NCBI GenBank assembly: GCA_016712415.1
Contig: JADJRC010000020.1
Span: forward strand, 1 to 64,000
DNA length: 64,000 nt
Source of the DNA: Lewinellaceae bacterium
GTDB lineage: Bacteria > Bacteroidota > Bacteroidia > Chitinophagales > Saprospiraceae
Direction: 5' to 3'
Numbering within the stretch: the stretch's first letter is position 1; the number at the start of each line of letters is the position of its first letter. The position numbers and the translations under genes are program-made. A model generated the notes under the pieces. It saw only the letters and a program-made list of their open reading frames with translations, was not told the DNA's origin and made no database searches. This document shows, one piece after another, positions 35,109 to 42,988 of the stretch.

Positions 35109-38100
35109 ATGTCTGAATCTGCCATCCCTGCCTTATCCCCCAACGAAAATAAATCTGTGGCAACACCTGCCTACAGCGGTGCGGCACTAGAATGGCTCAA
35201 CGCGCTTCCGAATGAGCCCATGCGCGCCGACCTCACAACAATCGACGTTGACCTGGCCATCAGTTGCATTCATGAGTTGGTGGAGAACAAGAAATTTGAC
35301 CTGTCCGTACAGGCCAATTTTCCCGCAAGCAACTGGCTCGACCACTTTTATTTCGAGACACGAAACCGGGAAAAAGTTTTCGGAACGAAGAATCTCGGCA
35401 TCGGCTATCCTTTCGTGCTGTCCAAACTGGGCGGCTACGACATCGCTGCCCCGTTGTTTGTCTGGCAAGTCCAGTTGGAGCCGCATGCACAACACGTCGA
35501 TAACTGGACCATGCAGCGGAATGACACCCATACCGTAGTGCCCAACTACGCGCTTTTTCACTTGCTCGACGCCCTGAACGGCACCGATTTTTCCCGCCGG
35601 GCCCAGCAACTAACCGAAAGCAAAAGCCTGAGTTCCAAAACCTTCGACGATTTGTGCGAAGGCGTACGCCTGATGCTGGGGCTGGTTGAAGACGGCTTAC
35701 CGCTCAGCATCCAGCCTTTTCCGTCGAACGCCACGGCCCAGGGATTTATGGAGGAAGGTCGCCTGTTGTGGTCGGCTGTGGCGGGCATATTTCCCACGCT
35801 GCCGCGCACTACCGTCACCCATCCGCCTACTGTGGCGCCCGACCTGCCCGCCGATGCCGCCGACTGGAAGCACACGTTTACCATGTTGCCCCTGGACCCC
35901 TCCCAGCGTTCGGTATTACATGCCATTCAGCACAATGCCCTGACGGTGGTGGAAGGCGCTTCGGGCACGGGAAAGACCTACCTGATCTCGGCCATCGTGA
36001 TGAACGCCCTGTCGCATGGCAAAAAATGCCTCGTGGTATCCCAGAATATCAATGCCCTGCGTCGCGCGCAGAAATTCCTGCTGGAAAAAGGTTTCGGCGA
36101 TGTATCTTTTGTCATTCGCGATATCGCCGGCGATCAGCTGATGCTCGCCGATATGCTGCGTATGGCATCTGAAAATAAAAACAAGGCGCTTTACAACGAA
36201 GAATTGTTCAAGACGGCGCTGAATAAAACACAGCGCGAACAGCGCAAACTCGACGACGCCTGGGAGGAATTGCGTGCGCCGCTGTTCGGCGACCTCAATT
36301 TCACCGAAACGGTGGGCAAATACCTCCGCGCCAACCGCACGGAAGGCAAGGAGTTGCTGCTCAGTTACTTAAATCCGCAAGACTTTGAATTAAACAAAAA
36401 AGAATTCGACGTCATTGTGGAGGCTATATACGCCAGCGAACCGCTTTTCCGGCGTTTCCCCACGCTGACACATCCCTTGAACAAGCTCAATGATGCGGTA
36501 TTTATCAACCACGATGTTGCAAAGGGCCGCGAATGGACAGAACTACAGGTGAAGGCATTGCTGGCAAAAGCAACAGCCCTGCACCACCGCTATATTTCCA
36601 AAACCAATGATTATGCGGAGTCGCTGCTCGATCATTACGAAATGTACTACTTCGAGTTGGCCGCGTTCGTCAAGAAGATCCGCGACGGACTGGAAGACGG
36701 GGTGCAGCGTTTTGGCAGCGATTTTGAAAAACCAATTTCCGCCTCTGAAAAATTATACGGCGTTTTTTCCGATCGCTATAAAGAAATTTTGACGGCAAAA
36801 GGCGAAATCGGCACGACCTTCGAAGAGATGCGCCGTACCTACAGCCTGCGGAAATATTTTGACTTTGACTTTCCGACGCAGTTCGACAACCGGAACATCA
36901 AGAAAATATCCGAATACACCAAGGATTTTGAAGCCACCCTGCGCCTCTGGCGCCGGCGCATCCCCAGTGTGGTGCGGGAAGATGTACGTCGACTGAATGC
37001 CAAAAGTATACACGCCGACCTCGACTTCAGGGAACAGATCAAGGAACTGGAGTACGCCATGGACGTATTTCTGGAGGAGTTCAACAACATCAACCTGTAC
37101 AATGAGGCATTGAAACATGAAATGCTGACCATCCCCAAGCGACAGGAATTTCTGGAAGATATGATATCGAGGCTGGAGGAAACACAGTTCTACCTCCGCG
37201 ACTTTGAGGATTTTTATATCTGGCAAAAGCATTGGCTCAACCTGCGCAGCCCGGAGCAGAAGGTTGTGCGCGCACTGTGTAAAATCAAACCGGATAACTG
37301 GCTTGCAGCCTTTGAAAGCTGGTACCTCCATCATCTGCTGCAAAATGATTTCAATCCCGGTATGCAATGGGATGAGGGTATGCTGGACATTCTGGAGACC
37401 AACCTGCGCGAATTGCGGCAAATGTTGCCTTTCCAGATCAGCGCCCTGTGGCAAAACCGGAAAAACAAGGCATTGCGTGCGCTGAAATCGGCAGACGGGA
37501 CGGCTTTCAAGACCTGGTTTGGTAAAAATAACCGCACCCTTTCGGCCGGCCATAAGTCGGAAGAACTGTTCCAAAAGCACATTCAATCGCTTACGGAGAC
37601 ACTGCCCGTGCTGCTTGTCACACCGCAGGTTGCCCTCGATGTGGTGCAACTGTCCAACATGACGTTCGACCTTGTGCTCGTCGACGAGGCGCACAACATC
37701 GCCAAGCAGGAATGTTACCACCTCTTCGATATGGCCAAAAACCTGGTGGTATTCGGCGACCCGAAGCAGGACATGACGCCATTTGCGGAAGACGATTTTC
37801 TGGAATTTTGCCAGGGCATCGGCGCCAAGACACTCAACCTCGACTACCAGCATCAGGACAGTCCTGAAGAGTGGGTCCGGTTCAACAAGATTGCATTTGG
37901 TACGCCTTACAAACGGCTTCCCGCCGGTAGAGTGGCAAAAGACGCAACCATTGTGGCCAACGTGGAAGGGCGCTACGATGAAAATACCGGCACCAATGAG
38001 GCGGAGGCCCGTCAGATTATCGACTGGCTCAACCTGATTGAGCCGACGGCTGCAAGAACATATCCGGTTGTCGGCATCGCCTGCTCAACCGTGCAGCAGC

Positions 38101-38873
38101 GCGATCTGATCGCCGGGCAGTTGCTCAAGATCAGGCAACGCAAGCAGCCGGGTTTTGAAAAAATACAACAAATGCTGCTGAGCGGCCTCGGCGTTTACCA
38201 GTTTGCAGAATTGCAGGGGCAACACGTCGATATCCTGCTCATCTCCCTGACCCACGGCACGACCGATGCGCACGGCAGTCTGACCCGCCACCTGCATTTT
38301 TGGAATAGCCAGTTGGGATTCAATCAATTGCACGTGGTTCTGACCCGCGCTACACAAAAAATGTTTATTGCGCATTCCATTCCGACGGGTTTGTATTCCG
38401 TGCTGGCTGCCGACAAAAACTTTCTCGGCACGTGCATCCTCTCGCACCTGGTCACTTTTGCCGATCACCTGCAGCAGGGCGATCAGACTGCGGCGGAAGA
38501 ACAACTCCAAAAAATGAAGGGACTGCTTAATTATACAGAGTCGTTCTATCCGTTTTCGACCTTTATGGAAGAAGTCGAAATCGCGCTTCGGCCTTATTTT
38601 GAACCGAGCCAGATGCTGCGCAACGCTCCTGCGGCAGGGGTACGGGTTCCCTTGTTCCTGCAAGCCAGGAGCAAGAAAGAGCACAGCAGCGTCCTTCTGT
38701 TCGACGGCGTACTTGCCGAGTCGCCCATGCCTTCTTATGAGTGGGAACAGAAAATGAAACGCTTTTTCAAGCACAACAAAATCGAAGCGATTCCGGCACT
38801 CTCCGTGCAATGGTGGAAAAGCCCGAAGCAGGAGGCACGGCGACTGGCCAGTCGCCTGTTGCGCGGGGAATAG
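35109..38873 (+). CDS. UPF1/DNA2-like superfamily 1 helicase with degenerate C-terminal nuclease-like domain
   Basis: A 1254-residue cytoplasmic protein. An N-terminal region of about 255 residues is unlike known domains to me. The helicase has motif I GASGTGKT (283-290), a long helical insertion (about 340-800, rich in charged coiled-coil-like text), motif II VLVDEAHN (about 857-864), motif III VVFGDPKQDM (about 882-891), and C-terminal motifs with LHVVLTRATQKMF (about 1075-1087). The last 110 residues (FMEEVEIAL ... SSVLLFDG ... SYEWEQKMKRFF ... VQWWKSPKQEARRLASRLL) resemble the Vsr/DUF559-type nuclease found at the end of such helicases, but the acidic catalytic residues seem lost. It stands alone, with a T9SS protein downstream. 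RNA or DNA unwinding is expected; the pathway is unknown. Confidence 0.88.
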   Translation: MSESAIPALSPNENKSVATPAYSGAALEWLNALPNEPMRADLTTIDVDLAISCIHELVENKKFDLSVQANFPASNWLDHFYFETRNREKVFGTKNLGIGYPFVLSKLGGYDIAAPLFVWQVQLEPHAQHVDNWTMQRNDTHTVVPNYALFHLLDALNGTDFSRRAQQLTESKSLSSKTFDDLCEGVRLMLGLVEDGLPLSIQPFPSNATAQGFMEEGRLLWSAVAGIFPTLPRTTVTHPPTVAPDLPADAADWKHTFTMLPLDPSQRSVLHAIQHNALTVVEGASGTGKTYLISAIVMNALSHGKKCLVVSQNINALRRAQKFLLEKGFGDVSFVIRDIAGDQLMLADMLRMASENKNKALYNEELFKTALNKTQREQRKLDDAWEELRAPLFGDLNFTETVGKYLRANRTEGKELLLSYLNPQDFELNKKEFDVIVEAIYASEPLFRRFPTLTHPLNKLNDAVFINHDVAKGREWTELQVKALLAKATALHHRYISKTNDYAESLLDHYEMYYFELAAFVKKIRDGLEDGVQRFGSDFEKPISASEKLYGVFSDRYKEILTAKGEIGTTFEEMRRTYSLRKYFDFDFPTQFDNRNIKKISEYTKDFEATLRLWRRRIPSVVREDVRRLNAKSIHADLDFREQIKELEYAMDVFLEEFNNINLYNEALKHEMLTIPKRQEFLEDMISRLEETQFYLRDFEDFYIWQKHWLNLRSPEQKVVRALCKIKPDNWLAAFESWYLHHLLQNDFNPGMQWDEGMLDILETNLRELRQMLPFQISALWQNRKNKALRALKSADGTAFKTWFGKNNRTLSAGHKSEELFQKHIQSLTETLPVLLVTPQVALDVVQLSNMTFDLVLVDEAHNIAKQECYHLFDMAKNLVVFGDPKQDMTPFAEDDFLEFCQGIGAKTLNLDYQHQDSPEEWVRFNKIAFGTPYKRLPAGRVAKDATIVANVEGRYDENTGTNEAEARQIIDWLNLIEPTAARTYPVVGIACSTVQQRDLIAGQLLKIRQRKQPGFEKIQQMLLSGLGVYQFAELQGQHVDILLISLTHGTTDAHGSLTRHLHFWNSQLGFNQLHVVLTRATQKMFIAHSIPTGLYSVLAADKNFLGTCILSHLVTFADHLQQGDQTAAEEQLQKMKGLLNYTESFYPFSTFMEEVEIALRPYFEPSQMLRNAPAAGVRVPLFLQARSKKEHSSVLLFDGVLAESPMPSYEWEQKMKRFFKHNKIEAIPALSVQWWKSPKQEARRLASRLLRGE

Positions 38874-38965
38874 CGTTTATGACTTTTTTCGGGTCAGGCC
38901 TGTGCAAAGCAGCATACATCAGGCCTCGGGTATCTGGCAATAAGTTGATTTCAATATTTGCTGCG

Positions 38966-40618
38966 ATGAAAATAGTCTTTACCCTGCTGCTGTGCGCCAG
39001 CTGCGCATATTCCGGCTTTAGCCAAAACACCGGCAATGTTTCTTCCAGTTGTCTGCTCCGGCTGGATTCGGTGTTCGAATCCTTTTTTGATGCGGGGGTG
39101 GCCGACTACCGGCATACCCGGCGAACATTCTACAGTTACGACAGCCTCGACAGGAATACTGTCATTGTAGAACAGCGCAGCCAGGATGCTACGCCGTTCA
39201 TCGTGGAGAATTATACCCGCGACCTGTACGAATATCCTGCTTCCAACCAAAAAAGTATCCGGCGACAACTGTGGGATACCCTGCAGGGCCAGTGGAACGA
39301 CTACCACTATACCCTGATTACCAATACTCCCGACGGGGCCTTGCTGGAAACCCTGAGCCAACTGTGGGATACAACAGGGTTACAATGGATCAACAACAAC
39401 CTGTCAGTCAATAACTATTACCCGGGTGGTACCGTACAATCCTGGACGTCTCTGGCCTGGAATGCTGCGTCCAACGCCTGGGATACCCTCGACGTAATAT
39501 TATATGCGGCTACCGGCCAAACGCTGTATCGGAAGAGAACTGCGTTTGACCAATTGATAAACACGTATAGCGGCAGCGGGTTGCTCGAGGAGTTCAAGCG
39601 TATCCGGTGGGATAATGCCACACAGAGCTGGGTAAACGACTTCCGGTTTCAATATACCTACAACGGTCAGGGTCGCCTGGTCGAAACACTCCGCCAGCAA
39701 TGGGATATTCCGACCGTGGCATGGAACAACAGTTCCCGCATTGTCAATTCCTATATCAACAACTGGGCACTGCCGGATACAAGTTTGCAACTCACCTGGC
39801 AATCTTCCATGTCCGATTGGCGACCGCTTTCCATCACCACCTACGCGATTCAGGGCGACACACATCGCCTGGAAGTGTTCAACTGGAATATCCTGTTGGC
39901 TATATGGCGGTATCAATACCGGTACGATTCGATTTTTAACCCCAACGGGCAACTTTCGGCGCGTTTTGAATACAAGGGCAACGCGCAGACTTATTTGTCC
40001 TGGGTACAACACAAGCGTTATTTGATCGGGTATAACGCCTTGCAGCAGTTGGCGTACCGGGATCAGTATATCTGGGACCCTTCTATCAGTCAGTGGCTGA
40101 CTTATGAAAACCGGACCCTGGAGTATTTCCCCGATTCGGCCTTGCAAAAACAGGTTGTTATCTACCGCTTCCCAAGCGTAATCAATCCGGGATTCCCGCT
40201 TCCTCCCTTGCGCGTTACGGAATGGTACGAGCCCAGGCCGCCGCATCCGATCCAGTACGTATATACCGATACACTCAAGAATTTTGGCGCCGTATGGAAT
40301 CCCAGTGGCCTGGACGTTTATTATTATGCAGAATGTGCAGGCGCCGTTTCTTCCGTATCAGATAAAAAAACGCCACCATTTTCGTGTTTTCTGCCCAATC
40401 CGTTTTACCCCGGCAGTTCGATCACCTGTGAAAATATTGATCCCGACGCAATGATTGATCTGGAAGTATTTGATTTGGCGGGCCGTCTGCTCACCCGGCA
40501 GCATACCTGGCCGGGCCATGTCTCGCTGCCCGGAATAACAGCGGGGCTGCACGCCGTACAGGTCAGGCAAAACGGTCGTTTGCTCTTTTCCGGCCTGTTA
40601 TATTTTGCGGAAGGGTAA
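38966..40618 (+). CDS. secreted protein with T9SS type A sorting domain
   Basis: A 550-residue protein. The start at 38966 gives the signal MKIVFTLLLCASCAYSGFSQ. The body consists of repeated units of about 40 residues with a W-D core and tyrosine-rich strands (RRQLWDTLQGQWNDYHY, LSQLWDTTGLQWINNN, KRIRWDNATQSWVNDFRFQY, LRQQWDIPTVAWNNSS, RDQYIWDPSISQWLTYENRT). These look like a beta-repeat array. The C-terminus (FLPNPFYPGSSI ... LPGITAGLHAVQVRQNG) is a type A sorting domain. Likely exported by T9SS. The repeat type resembles proteins annotated with YD/RHS-like strand patterns in Bacteroidota, but I cannot name the family. Confidence 0.88.
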   Translation: MKIVFTLLLCASCAYSGFSQNTGNVSSSCLLRLDSVFESFFDAGVADYRHTRRTFYSYDSLDRNTVIVEQRSQDATPFIVENYTRDLYEYPASNQKSIRRQLWDTLQGQWNDYHYTLITNTPDGALLETLSQLWDTTGLQWINNNLSVNNYYPGGTVQSWTSLAWNAASNAWDTLDVILYAATGQTLYRKRTAFDQLINTYSGSGLLEEFKRIRWDNATQSWVNDFRFQYTYNGQGRLVETLRQQWDIPTVAWNNSSRIVNSYINNWALPDTSLQLTWQSSMSDWRPLSITTYAIQGDTHRLEVFNWNILLAIWRYQYRYDSIFNPNGQLSARFEYKGNAQTYLSWVQHKRYLIGYNALQQLAYRDQYIWDPSISQWLTYENRTLEYFPDSALQKQVVIYRFPSVINPGFPLPPLRVTEWYEPRPPHPIQYVYTDTLKNFGAVWNPSGLDVYYYAECAGAVSSVSDKKTPPFSCFLPNPFYPGSSITCENIDPDAMIDLEVFDLAGRLLTRQHTWPGHVSLPGITAGLHAVQVRQNGRLLFSGLLYFAEG

Positions 40619-40776
40619 TATTTCGCGTGGAGCGCTGAATTTATTTACACAAATAATAGCCGCTCCAATGCCAGTCTGTCGCACACATGACGTTTTTGAA
40701 GCCCTTTTTAATACCCCAAACCGGTTATTGGCATCGCTTTTGTTTTCTCCTGCGAAACATTCAATGAAAAATAGCA

Positions 40777-42261
40777 ATGAGAAAACTTTTCCTGTTAATC
40801 CTGTTGGCAGTTTGCCTGCAAACGCAGCCCATCAGGGGCCAAAATCAAGAATTCCCCAATGCCGTACATGCCAAACTCAATTTCTTTGACTATGGCACGC
40901 TCAACGACGAAGACTTTCGCCTGAGCCAGGGCTTTGAATTGGGCTACTTTCGCAATATCGCACCCTTTCTCAACGTCGGTATTCCCTTTAAACTGGGACT
41001 GGCCAAATTGCCCGGCATCACAGAAAATACGGTCACGACAAGCCTGGATCTGGTATTCCACCTGGGGAACATGCGCAACGACGCTAAAATATCTCCCTAC
41101 GTCTTTGGCGGAGCGGGATATTTTCTTGAAGACTTTGACAACGGACACCTGCAATTGCCCTTTGGCGCGGGTTTGAATTTCCGGATTTCCAAATACGCGT
41201 TCATCAACGTTCAGGGTGAATACCGCAAAGCGACGAATGACCTCCGCGACAACGTACAACTTGGCGCAGGTTTCGTTTACCTGTTGCACAAGTCGGACCC
41301 CAAGCCTGTTGAGGCGCCCGACCGGGACAAAGACGGCGTAACGGATGCGCTGGACAAATGCCCTGACAAGGCCGGACCTGCCGCTGCGCTGGGTTGCCCG
41401 GATGCCGACTTTGACGGAATTGGCGACAACGAAGACGAATGTCCCTATGATGCCGGCCCGATAGACACCAAAGGCTGCCCGGATTATGACAAGGATGGCT
41501 TTGCGGATAAAGACGACGAATGTCCGACTGAACCCGGCCGTTGGAATGGCTGCCCCGATACCGACTTTGACGGTGTGCCCGACAAAGACGACCAGTGCCC
41601 CACAGAGGCCGGTACCGCAGATAATAACGGTTGCCCCGATGTGAAGGACTCCGACGGCGACGGATTTGCGGATAAAGATGACAAATGCCCGGACCTGGCG
41701 GGTTCATTCGACGGCTGTCCCGATTCCGATGGTGACGGCGTGGCCGACAACCTCGACAAATGCCCGAATGCGCCCGGTTTGCCCGAAAACAAGGGCTGCC
41801 CCAATGAAAAAGACAGCGACGGCGACGGTGTTGCCGACAAAAATGACAAATGCCCGAACACACCGGGTCTTGCCACCAACTTCGGTTGCCCTGAAGTAAA
41901 ACAGGAAACAAAAGAACGGCTGGCTTTTGCCACAAAGGCTGTTCAGTTTGAAACCGGCAAGGCGACGCTCAAAAATCAGTCCTTTGGTATTCTCGATGAA
42001 ATTGTCGATATCATGCGGCAATATCCCGATTATACGCTGTCCATCAGCGGGCATACAGATAATGTTGGTGATGAGCGCGACAACCTCCGCCTGTCGGAGT
42101 CACGCGCAAAAACCTGCTACGACTACATGAAGTTCAGGGGGATCAAGACCAACCGTTTGCGCTATGCCGGATTTGGTGAAAACCGCCCGATCGCTGAAAA
42201 TGATACCAGGGAGGGACGCGAGCAAAACCGCCGCGTGGAGTTCGAACTGATTCTGGAATAA
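40777..42261 (+). CDS. OmpA family outer membrane protein with thrombospondin type 3 repeats
   Basis: A 494-residue protein. Signal peptide (LFLLILLAVCLQTQPIRG), an eight-stranded outer membrane barrel (about 24-170), then about seven thrombospondin type 3 calcium-binding repeats (about 180-365) of the form DxDxDGxxDxxDxCP, alternating with PG..E..GCP. A C-terminal OmpA peptidoglycan-binding domain follows (VQFETGKATLKNQSFGIL, ISGHTDNVGDERDNLRLSESRA, NRRVEFELIL). It links outer membrane to cell wall; the calcium repeats act as a stiff spacer. Terminator elements follow. Confidence 0.96.
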   Translation: MRKLFLLILLAVCLQTQPIRGQNQEFPNAVHAKLNFFDYGTLNDEDFRLSQGFELGYFRNIAPFLNVGIPFKLGLAKLPGITENTVTTSLDLVFHLGNMRNDAKISPYVFGGAGYFLEDFDNGHLQLPFGAGLNFRISKYAFINVQGEYRKATNDLRDNVQLGAGFVYLLHKSDPKPVEAPDRDKDGVTDALDKCPDKAGPAAALGCPDADFDGIGDNEDECPYDAGPIDTKGCPDYDKDGFADKDDECPTEPGRWNGCPDTDFDGVPDKDDQCPTEAGTADNNGCPDVKDSDGDGFADKDDKCPDLAGSFDGCPDSDGDGVADNLDKCPNAPGLPENKGCPNEKDSDGDGVADKNDKCPNTPGLATNFGCPEVKQETKERLAFATKAVQFETGKATLKNQSFGILDEIVDIMRQYPDYTLSISGHTDNVGDERDNLRLSESRAKTCYDYMKFRGIKTNRLRYAGFGENRPIAENDTREGREQNRRVEFELILE

Positions 42262-42279
42262 GCACTTCGGTATAGAAGA

Positions 42280-42357
42280 GCACACAGATGACGCAGATTT
42301 AACTGATTGACACAGATTTATCCGTGCAAATCAGTTAAATCTGCGTCATCTGTGTGC
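42280..42357. repeat. inverted repeat with 29-bp perfect arms
   Basis: 42280-42308 is the exact reverse complement of 42329-42357, with a 20-base centre that repeats the CACAGATTT word of the arms. It lies 18 bp after the ompA stop. Repeats built from ACACAGAT/GACGCAGATTT words are, from memory, dispersed widely among unrelated bacteria. Confidence 0.95.
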
Positions 42358-42403
42358 CATACCCAGTACCGATGTTGCAAAAAAACGACACGACCCAAAA
42401 ACA

Positions 42404-42437
42404 AAAACCGGCAGTTGGTGTACAACCTGCCGGTTTT
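42404..42437 (+). terminator. intrinsic terminator downstream of the OmpA gene
   Basis: AAACCGGCAG and CTGCCGGTTT pair around a TTGGTGTACAAC loop and are flanked by A-rich and T-rich runs. It may serve both the OmpA gene and the minus-strand gene ending at 42623. The following 185 bp to 42622 hold no recognisable feature. Confidence 0.75.
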
Positions 42438-42622
42438 GCCATACTTCAAAATTGGGCGGATTACCGGTAATAATGAATGTCCCCGTGGGGAAGGATATTA
42501 TTGCGTGGGTCCCGGATAAGAGCATTGGGCGCTCTAAGGACCCGGTAAAATTCAATTACCACACAAAAGTAATGCGCAGACTTGATATGCCGGATTTTCA
42601 ACCGGTGAAAAATTCCGGGCGA

Positions 42623-42988
42623 TTAACGATTTGGCTGACGGCCGACATACATATCATGTGCCAGGCGACCTGAAAGTGCGCCAAGCCCTGCCAGGATACC
42701 TCCCAGCAAGCCTGTGACCAACAACACCTGCCAACTTTTAAGGCCCTGAAACAATAAACCCACCTTGGCCGAAAGCATACTGCCGTTGGCCATGTCCGGT
42801 ATCAGGGCATAAATCACCCAAAGCAACAGGCCTCCGGTGAATGCTGCGGCGAAACTGCGCGCAGGCGGGATCGGGAAGAGCCATCCGGCAACAGCTGTTA
42901 TGGGGACGAGCGACCACCACGGCAGGCCGAACCTGCTCAGGCTGCCCAGCAAAAACACGAAAAGTATGATGGAAAGAAAGCGTCTCAT
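42623..42988 (-). CDS. small integral membrane protein
   Basis: A 121-residue hydrophobic protein with four predicted membrane segments (LSIILFVFLLGSL, SLVPITAVAGWLFPIP, FAAAFTGGLLLWVIYAL, WQVLLVTGLLGGILAGLGAL). The start codon overlaps the stop of the penicillin acylase gene by four bases (ATGA), so the two are translationally coupled. Function is unknown. Confidence 0.8.
   Translation of the reverse strand: MRRFLSIILFVFLLGSLSRFGLPWWSLVPITAVAGWLFPIPPARSFAAAFTGGLLLWVIYALIPDMANGSMLSAKVGLLFQGLKSWQVLLVTGLLGGILAGLGALSGRLAHDMYVGRQPNR

Noticed and set aside
35109..38873. Complete anti-phage defence island around the helicase
   Set aside because: The neighbours are transaldolase, SRP RNA, a T9SS protein and OmpA; no methylase, nuclease, toxin or other defence partner is present.
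40777..41935. Repetitive sequence in the OmpA gene as possible non-coding repeat or CRISPR
   Set aside because: The repeat is protein-level: thrombospondin type 3 units of DxDxDGxxDxxDxCP in one open frame; spacing is irregular and there are no spacers.
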